Assembly: GCF_031191545.1 (NCBI RefSeq)
Contig: NZ_CP133472.1
Coordinates: forward strand, 1,364,001-1,428,000
Length of the DNA stretch: 64,000 nt
Source: Schaalia odontolytica
GTDB taxonomy: Bacteria > Actinomycetota > Actinomycetes > Actinomycetales > Actinomycetaceae
Direction of reading: 5' to 3'
A program made the position numbers and the translations under genes. Under the pieces are notes generated by a model. The model made no database searches. It saw only the letters and a list, made by a program, of their open reading frames with translations, and was not told the DNA's origin. Below, piece by piece: positions 1 to 10,755 of this stretch (position 1 is its first letter; the number at the start of each line of letters is the position of its first letter).

Positions 1-1047
1 CTCGAACCCCGCCCGATTGCTCACCCAGAAACCCTTCCAACGATCGAAGTAGTTCCACGTGCCGCCGACCTGGGACCACCCGGTGGCCATCGCGCCGCCT
101 CGGGTGGCATCCAGGTAGTACCAGCTACCGCCCCCGTCGCGCAGCCAGCCGGTGGAGAGCGCGCCAGAGGAATCCAGGTGGTACCAGGAGCCGTCGGAGA
201 GAACCCACCCGGTGGCCATCGCTCCGTTCGATTCCGCGTAGTACCACGTGCCTCCGGCGACGAACCAACCGGTTGCCATCGCACCGCTGTTGCCCAGGTA
301 GTACCACGAACCCGAACGCACCCATCGCGAGGCGCTCATCGCCCCGGATGCGTCGAAGTGGTACCAGGAGCCGTCGATGCGGGACCAGCCGGTGACCATC
401 TGTCCGCCTGCCGACAGGTGGTACCAGGAACCGCCCGAGGAAAGCCAGCCGGTCGTCATCGTGCCGCCGTCACCGAGGTGGTACCACGAACCTCCCTCGT
501 GGTACCAGCCTGTGCGCACGCCGTTCTCGGTCGACGCATACCATGCGCCACTTGGGTCCTTGTACCATCCGACCGGGACGTAGCCCCGAGCGTCGAACGC
601 GTAGCGGTGTCCCTCCACGTCGAAGACGCCGTTGTGTATCCACGTCCCGTCCTCTAGTTCGTAGCGCCAGCCGGCCTCGTGGCGAACCCAATGGCCGGAG
701 GTTGCCTCCGGACTCGTAGGTTCTCTCTGCGTGTCAGCCGAGGCGGAATCGTGATCTAAGGAGGGGGTTTCCACCGAATCGGTGGCCGCGTCGGCCTGGG
801 AGGTCGCTTGGCGTTCCGAGGCCTGCCCGGAAGCGTCGGCCGCGGGCGATGAATCCTCGTGGCCGCTTGGATCGGGTGCCTCGGAGCCGACGTCGGGACT
901 GGCCGCCGCGGAAGGCGAGGAGGTATCGAGCGACGGGACATCGTTCGCGCCCGAGGCAGTTGCGGCCAGCGGAAATAGGCCGATACAAGCGATCGTGGTC
1001 GCCGATGCGCCGATGCATCGCAGGAGGCGGACACTGATGTTTCTCAT
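1..1047 (-). CDS. Secreted Trp/Tyr-rich repeat protein, partial (C-terminus beyond left edge)
   Basis: Reading frame open on the minus strand from an ATG at 1047 to the window edge, about 349 codons and no stop. An AGGTG ribosome-binding site lies about 8 nt upstream. The start is a signal-peptide-like segment (MRNISVRLLRCIGAS, then a hydrophobic stretch ending near ATASGA). A low-complexity Ser/Ala/Asp/Pro linker follows to about residue 115. After it come at least ten repeats of about 20 residues with the pattern GSWYHLD..GAM.TGW. Such repeats are typical of cell-wall/choline/glucan-binding modules (CW_binding-like). Known family members bind surface polymers and are often joined to a hydrolase; whatever follows here lies outside the window. 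Expected at the cell surface. It is missed by ORF callers that need a stop in the sequence. Confidence is high for the gene, moderate for the ligand class. Confidence 0.85.
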   Translation of the reverse strand, partial: MRNISVRLLRCIGASATTIACIGLFPLAATASGANDVPSLDTSSPSAAASPDVGSEAPDPSGHEDSSPAADASGQASERQATSQADAATDSVETPSLDHDSASADTQREPTSPEATSGHWVRHEAGWRYELEDGTWIHNGVFDVEGHRYAFDARGYVPVGWYKDPSGAWYASTENGVRTGWYHEGGSWYHLGDGGTMTTGWLSSGGSWYHLSAGGQMVTGWSRIDGSWYHFDASGAMSASRWVRSGSWYYLGNSGAMATGWFVAGGTWYYAESNGAMATGWVLSDGSWYHLDSSGALSTGWLRDGGGSWYYLDATRGGAMATGWSQVGGTWNYFDRWKGFWVSNRAGFE

Positions 1048-1271
1048 GATTGCACCTCATTCACGTGTGATGACTCAATTCTTCACTGTGATGAATCAAT
1101 GGTAAGCGTCCGGGGTTTGCGAGGAGGGCGTTTGGGTGCCGTCGTTGGTGTCATCTATTCTTGCCCGGCGTCGCGCTGGTGACGTCGATGGTGAGAGGTA
1201 AGGCCGACTGAATCCGTGGACCGTGCGTGAGAGTGAGGGGGCGGCGATACGCAAACGACGACGTCACCCAC

Positions 1272-1283
1272 TACCCTGGAGGG
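1272..1283 (+). promoter_or_regulatory. Putative leaderless promoter -10 of dnaX
   Basis: A TACCCT hexamer at 1272-1277 ends 6 nt before the GTG at 1284, the spacing expected when transcription starts on the start codon. GGAGG at 1278-1282 lies too close to the GTG for ordinary Shine-Dalgarno spacing. No convincing -35 is seen. The remainder of 1048-1271 holds no recognisable gene; I looked for an SRP RNA here and did not find its conserved core. Confidence 0.45.
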
Positions 1284-4200
1284 GTGACCACTGCTCTGTA
1301 TCGCCGGTATCGCCCCGACACCTTTGACCAGGTGATCGGCCAGGAACACGTGACGGAGCCGCTCAAGGCGGCGCTGCGCGCCAATCGCGTGACGCACGCG
1401 TACCTGTTCTCCGGGCCGCGCGGATGCGGCAAGACGACATCGGCGCGTATCCTGGCGCGCTGCCTGAACTGCGCGCAGGGACCCACGGATACTCCCTGCG
1501 GTCAGTGTGAATCGTGTCGCGAGCTGGCCACCGGTGGCCCCGGCTCGCTCGACGTCGTCGAGATCGACGCGGCTTCGCACGGCGGCGTCGACGACGCGCG
1601 CGACCTGCGCGAGCGCGCCACCTTCGCGCCGGTGCGCGACCGTTACAAGATCTTCATCATCGACGAAGCCCACATGGTCACGAACCAGGGCTTCAACGCG
1701 CTGCTCAAGCTTGTCGAGGAGCCTCCCGAGCACGTCAAATTCGTTTTTGCGACGACCGAACCCGAGCGCGTCATCGGCACGATCCGCTCGCGTACCCACC
1801 ACTACCCGTTCCGCCTGGTCCCTCCGGACGTCCTCGGCCCCTACCTGACGGGCCTGTGCTCCGAGGAACACGTCGGCGTGGGCGAGGGCGTCCTGACCCT
1901 CGTCATGCGCGCGGGCGGTGGTTCGGTGCGTGACACCCTGTCAGTGCTCGACCAGCTCATGGCCGGCGCGATTGACGGCCAGGTCACCTACCAGACGGCC
2001 GTCGCGCTGCTCGGGTACACGGACTCCGCCCTGCTGGACGAGTCGGTCGACGCCCTTGCGGGCGGTGACGGAGCCGCGGCCTTCCGCGTCGTCGAGCGCA
2101 TGGTCGAGTCCGGACACGACCCTCGCCGCTTCGTCGAGGACCTCCTCCAACGTCTGCGCGATCTCCTCATCATCGCGGTCGCCGGGGACGGCGCGCGCGA
2201 CGTCCTGGCCGACACCCCGCACGACCAGTTCGAGCGCATGCAGCGCCAGGCACAGAACTGGGGGCCGCATGGCCTGTCCCGCGCCGCCGATCTGACCGAC
2301 GAAGCCCTGCGCGCCATGACGGGCGCGACCTCGCCCCGCCTGCAGCTTGAGCTCCTCGTCGGCCGTATCCTCGTTCCTGCCCCCGGCCCCGCCCAGGAAC
2401 CCGTCCAGGGCATGGTCGGCATGACCGGCGGGGGAGCGCCGCGCGAGGCTTCCTCCGCTTCGTCGCCGCAGGCCTCCTCGGGTCGTTTCGGTGCCCGCGA
2501 GGCACGCGAAGCCCTGGCACGCAAGAAGCAGGAGCGGGCCGAGGCTTCGGCACCCGCATCGCGGACGCCGGTTCAGGAGAGCGCCCCGCCGAGCATGCCC
2601 GCGTGGGGAAGCGGCCCAGACTGGTCCCCGCAGCAGTCGGCAGCTCCCGCGCAGAGTTCCGCTCCCGCGCCGGCCGAAGCGCACGAATCCCGGCGTCGTG
2701 AGGCCGTCGAGCAGCGCCTCGCTTCCATCGATGCTTCTCCGCACCGCGGCGCTGAGCCCGCCCGCGAACCGGCACCCGCCCGCGAGGCCGCGCCCACGCA
2801 GACCCAGCCGCCCGCTCAGCAGCGCCCCGAACCGGCCCCGCCGCAGCGCGTGGATGACGCCACCCGTGCCGAGGCACCCGCCTCCGGCCGCGACGCCGAC
2901 ATGCTGCGCGGCCGCTGGAACGAGGTCGTCGAGCGTCTGTCCTCGATCAGCCGCGTCACGTGGTCGATGGTCGGCGGCAACGCCCAGTTGGGTGCTGTCG
3001 ACGGCACCCGCGTGGTGCTTCTCTTCCCGGTCGAGGCCATGGTTAACGCCTTCTCGCGCGGCCCCCGCGCGGCCGACGTCGAGAAAGCCATCAGCGAGGT
3101 CACCGGCCTGACCGTGCGTGTGTCCGCGCAGGTCGGGCAGGCTTCCGGCGGCCCGGCGACGACCGGTCCGTCTGCGCAGGCCTCTCACTCCGCTCCTGCA
3201 ACGCACCCCTCCCAGCCCGGCGGTTGGGTCTCGGAGCCGCCCCCTTTTGATGAGGCCGCCGCGCAGGCGGCACCCCACGGCGAACCCGTCTACGAGGGCG
3301 CGAACGGCTCAGAACCGATCGCGGCCATTGACGAGGCACCCCCACACCAGGCGGCACCTGAGTCTGCTCGTGCAGCGCAGACGGTAGATGCCGGTTGGCC
3401 CGAGCCTGCCCGCGCGCCAAAACCTGCGCCTGCCCCGGAACCGGTGGAGACCGGCTGGCCGGAACCCGCGCGCGCGCCCGAACCGGTGGAGACCGGCTGG
3501 CCCGAGCCCGCGCGTGCCCCGGAACCGGAACCCGAACCCGCGCCAGAATACGATGACGCTGCTTGGCCCGAGCCCGCACCGGCGACGCCGGCTCGTCGGG
3601 ATGAGAGACTCGCGCCCGCGCCGGCACCGATCGCCCAGGAACCCGACTCGCAGCCTGCCGAGCGCCGCCCGCTGCCCGAACGTGCCGCCCGAGCACTTGC
3701 CCAGGCTCGAGTCGACGTACCCGAGGAAGCCCCGGCCTCGTCCCCGACCGGCGATGCAGCCCCGCGCAAGCGTTCCTTCACGGTCTTCCGCTACCCGGGC
3801 GACCCTGAGCCGAGCGAGGAGAGTGCGCAGGTACCCGCGCAGCCCGAGCCCACCCCGGGCCCCGTCTTTGACGATGCGTCGATCGAGCCCGCAGCCCATG
3901 CGCCGTCGACCCCGACGGGGTGGGGAGACCCGGTCGTCATCTCCGGGGGTGCCTCCGTGAACTTCGACGACGGTGCCGACTCGTGGACCCCGCCCGCGTC
4001 CGCGCCACCCGCCGACGTGACCCCGATCAGCGCCGCCCCGAGTGCCTCCGCGCAGGCGCCCGCCTGGCTGGCTGCGGCCCCCGAACCCGCGCAGGATGGC
4101 GGAAGCCCCGAACCTACGCGCGACTCCGGCCCCGCACCCGGCGAACCCCTCACAGGCCGCGCCGCCGCAGAGGCAGCCCTGCGTGAGAAGGCGCAGCGCG

Positions 4201-4361
4201 AGGCGGCTGTCGTCTCGACCCGCACCCATGCCGCCGACGACGACAGCGCCAGCATCGACGACGAAAATATTGAAAACTCGCAGATGATCGGCCTGGCAGC
4301 GGTCCTGGAGATCCTCGGCGGACGGGTCATCGAAGAGAAGATGACCGAGGGAGGATACTGA
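1284..4361 (+). CDS. dnaX: DNA polymerase III subunit gamma/tau
   Basis: Clamp-loader ATPase that loads the beta sliding clamp during replication. The N-terminus begins [13 protein letters not shown], the usual DnaX start, so GTG at 1284 is preferred over the upstream in-frame start. Walker A GPRGCGKT is at residues 44-51, a zinc module follows (CLNC ... CGQCESC), then DEAH-like Walker B (IIDEAHM) and the sensor-1 segment FATTEPERV. Domain III ends near residue 375. The rest, to residue 1025, is an unusually long Pro/Ala/Glu-rich linker. It is interrupted by a small conserved segment ([16 protein letters not shown] ...) and contains tandem [10 protein letters not shown] repeats. recR follows after a 1-nt gap, the common replication/repair pairing, although no ybaB/ebfC gene lies between them as in many bacteria. 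Confidence 0.95.
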   Translation: MTTALYRRYRPDTFDQVIGQEHVTEPLKAALRANRVTHAYLFSGPRGCGKTTSARILARCLNCAQGPTDTPCGQCESCRELATGGPGSLDVVEIDAASHGGVDDARDLRERATFAPVRDRYKIFIIDEAHMVTNQGFNALLKLVEEPPEHVKFVFATTEPERVIGTIRSRTHHYPFRLVPPDVLGPYLTGLCSEEHVGVGEGVLTLVMRAGGGSVRDTLSVLDQLMAGAIDGQVTYQTAVALLGYTDSALLDESVDALAGGDGAAAFRVVERMVESGHDPRRFVEDLLQRLRDLLIIAVAGDGARDVLADTPHDQFERMQRQAQNWGPHGLSRAADLTDEALRAMTGATSPRLQLELLVGRILVPAPGPAQEPVQGMVGMTGGGAPREASSASSPQASSGRFGAREAREALARKKQERAEASAPASRTPVQESAPPSMPAWGSGPDWSPQQSAAPAQSSAPAPAEAHESRRREAVEQRLASIDASPHRGAEPAREPAPAREAAPTQTQPPAQQRPEPAPPQRVDDATRAEAPASGRDADMLRGRWNEVVERLSSISRVTWSMVGGNAQLGAVDGTRVVLLFPVEAMVNAFSRGPRAADVEKAISEVTGLTVRVSAQVGQASGGPATTGPSAQASHSAPATHPSQPGGWVSEPPPFDEAAAQAAPHGEPVYEGANGSEPIAAIDEAPPHQAAPESARAAQTVDAGWPEPARAPKPAPAPEPVETGWPEPARAPEPVETGWPEPARAPEPEPEPAPEYDDAAWPEPAPATPARRDERLAPAPAPIAQEPDSQPAERRPLPERAARALAQARVDVPEEAPASSPTGDAAPRKRSFTVFRYPGDPEPSEESAQVPAQPEPTPGPVFDDASIEPAAHAPSTPTGWGDPVVISGGASVNFDDGADSWTPPASAPPADVTPISAAPSASAQAPAWLAAAPEPAQDGGSPEPTRDSGPAPGEPLTGRAAAEAALREKAQREAAVVSTRTHAADDDSASIDDENIENSQMIGLAAVLEILGGRVIEEKMTEGGY

Positions 4362-4362
4362 C

Positions 4363-4956
4363 ATGTACGACGGTGCCCTGGCCGACCTCATCGACCAGTT
4401 CGGGCAGCTGCCCGGTATCGGCCCGAAGTCCGCGCAGCGCATGGCCATGTACGTCCTGGACGCGGAGCCCGAGGACGTCGCGCGCCTCGTCGATGCGATC
4501 AACGCTGTGCGCGGGCGCGTGCGTCACTGCGACATCTGCGGCAACCTCACCGAGGAGGACGAGTGCTCCATCTGCCGCGACGCGCGCCGCGACCCCAGCG
4601 CGATCTGCGTTGTGCAGGAACCTAAGGACATCCAGGCGATCGAGGGTGCGCGCGTCTTCCGCGGTCGCTACCACGTGCTCGGGGGCGTCATCGACCCGAT
4701 CCATGGGGTAGGACCCGAGCAGCTGAACATCGCCTCGCTGATGAGCCGCCTTGCGGACGGTACGGTCACCGAGGTCATCCTGGCGACGAACCCGAACGTC
4801 GAGGGCGAGGCAACGGCCGCCTATCTGGCGCGCATGCTCTCCACGATGGGGGTCGAAACCTCGCGCCTGGCAATGGGCCTGCCCATGGGCGGGGACCTCG
4901 AATACGCGGACTCGGTGACGCTGGGCCGCGCGCTCGAGGGACGCCGACGCCTCTGA
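4363..4956 (+). CDS. recR: Recombination mediator RecR
   Basis: 197 aa, usual RecR length. It acts with RecF/RecO to load RecA on gapped DNA. The order of parts is typical: N-terminal helix-hairpin-helix ([13 protein letters not shown]), Cys4 zinc finger (CDICGN ... CSICRD), and a Toprim domain ([22 protein letters not shown]). The C-terminus keeps [21 protein letters not shown] residues. The ATG lies one base after the dnaX stop with GGGAGGA upstream, so the two are probably co-transcribed. The 215 nt after recR hold no gene that I can support. Confidence 0.96.
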   Translation: MYDGALADLIDQFGQLPGIGPKSAQRMAMYVLDAEPEDVARLVDAINAVRGRVRHCDICGNLTEEDECSICRDARRDPSAICVVQEPKDIQAIEGARVFRGRYHVLGGVIDPIHGVGPEQLNIASLMSRLADGTVTEVILATNPNVEGEATAAYLARMLSTMGVETSRLAMGLPMGGDLEYADSVTLGRALEGRRRL

Positions 4957-5171
4957 GTTTTCATCGCGACGAGGCCGGTGCTGACTCGCGCTCTCGACGT
5001 GCGGGCGGGTATGGTCTCGCGCTGTTGTAAAACGGGTGCGTGTGACGCAGTGTTCTTCGCTGTGCCCGCGACCCGCGGTGTTTGGTGCCTCGTGGGTCGC
5101 ATGTTCTTCTGTCAGTGACGCACGTGTGACACAATCGTAGGGACAGCGCTGGGTGACACGAGGAGGCGAGA

Positions 5172-5879
5172 ATGGCGATCCAGGCGAGCTCAGGCGCGGC
5201 CCGAGTCCTGGTTGTTGACGACGAGGAGATGCTGGCGGATCTGCTCTCGCAGGCGCTGCGCCACGAGGGCTGGGAGACGGCCACGGCGAAGGATGGGTTG
5301 GACGCGCTGGCGAAAGCGTCGAGCTTCCACCCGGACGTCGTGATCCTCGACGTGCAGATGCCGCGCATGGATGGCCTGGAGACGCTGGAGCGCCTGCGCG
5401 CTCGCGATCCCGAGTTGCCGGTCCTGTTCCTCACCGCCCGAGACGCGGTCGCCGATCGCGTGCAGGGCCTGCGTGCGGGCGCTGACGATTACGTGACAAA
5501 GCCCTTCGACCTGGATGAGGTGGCGGCGCGCGTGGAGGGCTTGTTGCGTCGAGCGGGACGAAGCCAACAGTCGGCCTCGGCGGTGTTGCAGGTCGCCGAC
5601 CTGACCCTCGACGTAGACTCCCACGATGTGCGACGAGACGGTGAAGAGATTACGTTGACGAACACTGAGTTCGAATTGCTCCGGTATCTCATGGAAAACG
5701 CTGGAATCGTGCTGTCCAAGCAGAAGATCCTGGATGCCGTGTGGAGCTACGACTTCGGCGGTCAGGTCAACGTCGTCGAGCTGTACATCTCCTACCTGCG
5801 TAAGAAGATAGACGCCGATCGCCCCGCTCTGATCCGCACGGTGCGCGGTGCCGGATACATCATGCGGGAGCCCCAGTGA
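5172..5879 (+). CDS. OmpR/PhoB-family response regulator
   Basis: 235 aa. The receiver domain has the acidic pocket D16/D17, phospho-acceptor D60 (VVILDVQMP), T88 and K110 (YVTKPF). A C-terminal winged-helix DNA-binding domain follows (about residues 137-233). A strong GAGGAGG site precedes the ATG. The stop overlaps the GTG start of the histidine kinase gene, so the pair is co-translated. The family resembles actinobacterial TcrA/MprA-type regulators. Target genes cannot be told from the sequence. Confidence 0.93.
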   Translation: MAIQASSGAARVLVVDDEEMLADLLSQALRHEGWETATAKDGLDALAKASSFHPDVVILDVQMPRMDGLETLERLRARDPELPVLFLTARDAVADRVQGLRAGADDYVTKPFDLDEVAARVEGLLRRAGRSQQSASAVLQVADLTLDVDSHDVRRDGEEITLTNTEFELLRYLMENAGIVLSKQKILDAVWSYDFGGQVNVVELYISYLRKKIDADRPALIRTVRGAGYIMREPQ

Positions 5880-7453
5880 CGCACCGACCATCCCTCGCGG
5901 GGCGCTTGTCCCGCGCGCTCGCCGCGTGCGTCGCCCTCGCGCTCATCGTCATGGTCGCCGTGTCCACCCTGGTGATGCGCTCGTGGATGCTCGCCAATCT
6001 CGACTCTGAGTTGGCCCGTCTTTCTCAGCGCGTGGCCGAGCGCCTGCAGCTTGAGGACGAAGCCGACGAGGACGCCCAGTCTGATTCGCCGGATGACGAG
6101 GCCGGGAATTCGGGCGATGGTGCCGACTCTGACGATGACTCAGAATCGTCCGATCAGTCCGAGGATCAGCCGTCTCCTCCTGCCCCGCCGGCACGAGGGG
6201 AGCGGGGTCCAGGTTTTGGTGGCTCCGGTATCTCGGAGGGCACCCTCCAGTACGTGGATGAGGATGGTGAGGTAGCGGGAGCGATCGTCTCCAACTTCTC
6301 GGTCAGGCCCCTCGACGAACATGCCCTGGCGGTCCTAGGTGACGTGCCTGTCGATGGGATTGCCCGAACGGTGCGCCTCAAGAGCTGGGGATCTTTCCGG
6401 GTCCGCGCCCAGGTCTACGACGGCAGGACGGTCCTGGTGGGCGTGCCGATGGATAGGGTCGAGGACGTTGTCTTGATGCTCGTCGCCGTCGAGGTGGGGC
6501 TGTCCCTCGTCGTCGCCATTGCTTCCGGTGTCGCCGGCCGAGCGTGGGTGCGCCGCGAGCTGCGCCCGCTCGCCGTCGTGCGCGCCGCGGCCTCGGACAT
6601 CGCACGCCGAGACTTGGCGGAGGAAGCCGAGGATCTCACGCGCGTGGGTGACGAGGCCACTTCCGGACCTGTCGAGGTCGCGGAGGTCGCGGGTGCCCTC
6701 AACTCAATGATCGACGCGGTCGAGGACGGCCTGGAGCGTCGCGCCCGCAGCGAGGCGAGGCTTCGCCAGTTCGTCGCGGACGCCTCGCATGAGCTGCGCA
6801 CCCCGCTGGCCTCCGTACAGGGATACGCGCAGTTGGCGCGTCGTGACATTGACGAGGCCTCCCGAACCCAGGCGCTCGAGCGCATCTCCTCGGAGGGGGC
6901 GCGTATGGCGTCCCTCGTGGAGGAGCTGCTGACGCTCGCACGCCTGGATGGAGAACGCGCTCTCAAGCGCGACGATGTCGACGTTATCCCGCTGATACTG
7001 TCCGCGCTGTCAGACGCCCACGTGGTCGCACCCAACCACGCATGGGAGCTCGGAGAGGCCGCGGACGTCCAGGTCCTCGGCGACGAGGCAGCCCTGCGTC
7101 AGATCCTCGCGAACCTGCTCGCCAATGCTCGCGTGCACACTCCCGCGGGGACCCGCGTCATCGTCTCCCTGTTCCGTGCCCGCGAGGATGCGCTGCCCAG
7201 TCAGGGTGCCTCGGCCTCGTCCATGGTGACGCTGCGTGTCGCGGACGACGGGCCCGGCATTCCGGCGCAGATCCGCGACCGCGTCTTCGATCGTTTCGTG
7301 CGCGGAGACTCCTCGCGCACGCGCGACGGTCATGGCTCCTCGGGCCTGGGCATGTCGATCGTCGAGTCGCTGGCTCGCGCGATGGGCGGGTTCGTGGGGC
7401 TGGTGGATTCCGAGAAGGGGACCGTCGTCGACGTGACATTGCCCGCCGCCTGA
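5876..7453 (+). CDS. Sensor histidine kinase with acidic extracellular domain
   Basis: 525 aa partner of the upstream response regulator, starting at a GTG that overlaps its stop. Layout: first membrane helix about residues 14-36; extracytoplasmic region about 37-195; second membrane helix about 200-222; HAMP; HisKA with H305 in DASHELRTPLAS; HATPase_c with N box (ILANLLANARVHTP), G1 DDGPGIP and G2 GSSGLGMS. The extracytoplasmic part opens with about 60 residues extremely rich in Asp, Glu and Ser, followed by a Pro-rich stretch. By analogy with PhoQ-type sensors this could bind divalent cations or cationic peptides; that is inference. Confidence 0.92.
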   Translation: MTHRPSLAGRLSRALAACVALALIVMVAVSTLVMRSWMLANLDSELARLSQRVAERLQLEDEADEDAQSDSPDDEAGNSGDGADSDDDSESSDQSEDQPSPPAPPARGERGPGFGGSGISEGTLQYVDEDGEVAGAIVSNFSVRPLDEHALAVLGDVPVDGIARTVRLKSWGSFRVRAQVYDGRTVLVGVPMDRVEDVVLMLVAVEVGLSLVVAIASGVAGRAWVRRELRPLAVVRAAASDIARRDLAEEAEDLTRVGDEATSGPVEVAEVAGALNSMIDAVEDGLERRARSEARLRQFVADASHELRTPLASVQGYAQLARRDIDEASRTQALERISSEGARMASLVEELLTLARLDGERALKRDDVDVIPLILSALSDAHVVAPNHAWELGEAADVQVLGDEAALRQILANLLANARVHTPAGTRVIVSLFRAREDALPSQGASASSMVTLRVADDGPGIPAQIRDRVFDRFVRGDSSRTRDGHGSSGLGMSIVESLARAMGGFVGLVDSEKGTVVDVTLPAA

Positions 7454-7677
7454 GTTCGGCCCGCACGCGCGGCGGCCACCCTCGCTGGTCAGGCGCGTTG
7501 CGATTGCGGCGCATTGTGCGAAGGTGTGTCCTGCGTCGCGCCCGCGCGTGCGATGTCACGCACGCCCACATTCCGGTCGTTTCCAGCGAGACGTCTCATG
7601 CGCCGTAGGATTGTCTCGGTGGCCCATGCCACCCGAATGCGTGCAGATTAACACGTACCGATAGAAATGAGGCTCTA

Positions 7678-8994
7678 GTGGCACTGATCGTGCAAAAGTA
7701 CGGCGGTTCTTCCGTCGCCGACACCGAGGCCATGAAGCGCGTCGCCCAGCGCATCGTGGACGCGCACAACGCCGGACACCAGGTCGTTGTCGTCGTCTCG
7801 GCGATGGGCGACACGACGGACGACCTGCTCGACTCGGCGGCCGCCCTGACCTCAGCCCCGCCCGAGCGCGAGATGGATATCCTCCTCTCGGCCGGCGAAC
7901 GCATCTCGATGGCACTCCTCGCGATGGCCGTCAACGAGCTCGGCGTCGAGGCCCGCGCCTACACCGGCGCGCAGGCCGGCATCCAGACCGACAGCCGCTT
8001 TGGTGCCGCACAGATCGTCGGCATGGTCCCCGAACGAGTCGCCCGCGCCGTCAAGGACGGCCAGGTCGCCATCGTCGCCGGCTTCCAGGGCATCTCCAAG
8101 GACGACGACGTGACCACGCTGGGCCGCGGAGGCTCCGACACGACCGCCGTCGCCCTGGCCGCAGCCCTGCACGCCGACGTGTGCGAGATCTACACGGACG
8201 TCGACGGCCTTTTCTCCGCCGACCCGCGCATCGTCCCCAAGGCTCACCGCCTGCGCACCCTCACCCAGGAAGAAACCCTGGAAATGGCCGCGCACGGCGC
8301 CAAGATTCTCCACCTGCGGGCAGTCGAATTCGCCCGCCGCTACGGAGTCCCCCTGCACGTGCGCTCCTCGTTCTCCGAAAAGAACGGGACCTGGATCTCC
8401 GACGCCCCCGCAAACCCCGAACTCAAGGGCCTCGTGCCCGACGCCGCCCTGAAGTCCCCAGAGGAAAACGCCATGGAAAAGCCCGTCATCTCCGGTATCG
8501 CTCACGACCGCTCGCAGGACAAGATCACCGTCACCGACGTGCCGAACAGTCCCGGCGTCGCCGCCCGCGTCTTCGCCGTCGTCGCCGAGGTCGGTGCCAA
8601 CATCGACATGATCGTCCAGAACATTCCGGTGTCGGACCCAACGAAGGCCAACATCACCTTTACCCTGCCCGAGGGTGACGCGCGCAAGGCCCTCGACGCC
8701 CTCGAAGCCCACCACGACGAGATCGGCTTTAATGAGCTGCGCTACAACCCCAACATCGGCAAGCTCAGCCTCGTCGGCGTCGGCATGCGCACCAACCCCG
8801 GCGTCTCCGCGCGCCTGTTCAGCGCCATGTCTGACGCGGGCATCAACATCGACCTGATCTCCACCTCCGAGATCCGCATCTCGGTGGTCACCCGCCTCGA
8901 AGACCTCGATCGCGCCGTGCAGGCCGTCCACACCGCCTTCGGCCTGGACGCCTCCGAAACCGAGGCGGTTGTCTACGGCGGCACCGGCCGCTGA
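7678..8994 (+). CDS. lysC: Aspartate kinase (alpha subunit)
   Basis: 438 aa. It catalyses ATP-dependent phosphorylation of aspartate, the first step towards lysine, threonine, methionine and diaminopimelate. Start is GTG; the N-terminus has the KYGGSSV signature, followed by the kinase domain (GRGGSDTTAVALAAAL, YTDVDGLFSADPR). Two ACT domains form the C-terminal third and bind feedback effectors. asd lies downstream after 141 nt, as is usual in actinobacteria. No riboswitch was recognised in the 224-nt region between the kinase gene and lysC. Confidence 0.96.
   Translation: MALIVQKYGGSSVADTEAMKRVAQRIVDAHNAGHQVVVVVSAMGDTTDDLLDSAAALTSAPPEREMDILLSAGERISMALLAMAVNELGVEARAYTGAQAGIQTDSRFGAAQIVGMVPERVARAVKDGQVAIVAGFQGISKDDDVTTLGRGGSDTTAVALAAALHADVCEIYTDVDGLFSADPRIVPKAHRLRTLTQEETLEMAAHGAKILHLRAVEFARRYGVPLHVRSSFSEKNGTWISDAPANPELKGLVPDAALKSPEENAMEKPVISGIAHDRSQDKITVTDVPNSPGVAARVFAVVAEVGANIDMIVQNIPVSDPTKANITFTLPEGDARKALDALEAHHDEIGFNELRYNPNIGKLSLVGVGMRTNPGVSARLFSAMSDAGINIDLISTSEIRISVVTRLEDLDRAVQAVHTAFGLDASETEAVVYGGTGR
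8473..8994 (+). CDS. Aspartate kinase beta subunit from internal start
   Basis: An in-frame ATG (residue 266 of LysC) is preceded by AGAGGAAAA about 6-8 nt upstream. It would yield a 173-aa polypeptide of only the two ACT regulatory domains, beginning MEKPVISGIAHDRS. In corynebacteria and bacilli lysC is known to encode such an overlapping beta subunit, giving an alpha2beta2 enzyme. The site here is inferred from position and ribosome-binding sequence. Confidence 0.65.
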   Translation: MEKPVISGIAHDRSQDKITVTDVPNSPGVAARVFAVVAEVGANIDMIVQNIPVSDPTKANITFTLPEGDARKALDALEAHHDEIGFNELRYNPNIGKLSLVGVGMRTNPGVSARLFSAMSDAGINIDLISTSEIRISVVTRLEDLDRAVQAVHTAFGLDASETEAVVYGGTGR

Positions 8995-10182
<1,188 letters not shown>

Positions 10183-10280
10183 TTACTCGGTCCTCGGCTG
10201 CTTATAGCGCGCGTTGTGCGTGTTGTGCGCGTCGCGTGAGGACTGTTCCCCGGTGCCATGAATGGCCCAAAACTGTGTGA

Positions 10281-10317
10281 CGAACGCGCGGCGGCCCTGC
10301 GGGCTGCCGCGCGTTCG
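10281..10317 (+). terminator. Hairpin terminator after asd
   Basis: Inverted repeat with arms beginning CGAACGCGCGGC and ending GCCGCGCGTTCG around a short loop. Directly after it lie three tandem copies of a TGTTGCCGGGT-type unit (10318-10353). No long T-tract, which is common for actinobacterial terminators. Confidence 0.6.
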
Positions 10318-10460
10318 TGTTGCCGGGTTGTGTTGCCGGGTTGTGTTGCCGGGCTAAATGGTCAGGTTGGGACGCTGGACTGGTTGGTTGTGCCGGGCCT
10401 TTGCTTGTGTCGCTGGGCAGTGGCCCGCCCGCGAGATTGCCACACGCGCGCCTGCGACTC

Positions 10461-10601
10461 GGAGTGGTTGATCTCGAGGCTCGTCCTGGCCTTGCCGCCA
10501 CCCGCCGCCACCGGGGCCATGCCCTGCAGGCCACGCGGTACAGCGGCTTGGAGTGGTTGATCTCGAGGCTCGTCCTGGCCTTGCCGCCACCCGCCGCCAC
10601 T
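10461..10601. repeat. Two perfect 52-bp direct repeats in a gene-free region
   Basis: A 52-bp unit beginning GGAGTGGTTGATCTCGAGGC occurs at 10461-10512 and again at 10550-10601. The intervening 37 bp differ. The region between asd and the tRNA-Gly gene has no protein gene with a ribosome-binding site or family resemblance. The longest frames here are repeat-derived and lack conserved features. Confidence 0.75.
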
Positions 10602-10755
10602 GCGGCGTGGCTCCGCAGGCCGCGTGGCCCAGCGGCGTGGCCCAGCGATTGGCTACTTGGAGCGCAGGGGGCGTGCAAGTCTCGTGCTGCTCCCGTTTCG
10701 GGTGGGCTATGCGTTCTGGATGGGAAGTTGTCATCTGGATGGGAGTGGCTGTTCT

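Noticed and set aside
1048-1271. Possible SRP RNA gene upstream of dnaX, as in some bacteria
   Set aside because: The conserved SRP RNA core (GGAAGCAGC-type loop) is not found on either strand.
7454-7677. Possible lysine riboswitch before lysC
   Set aside because: No recognisable conserved L-box elements or terminator/antiterminator pair.
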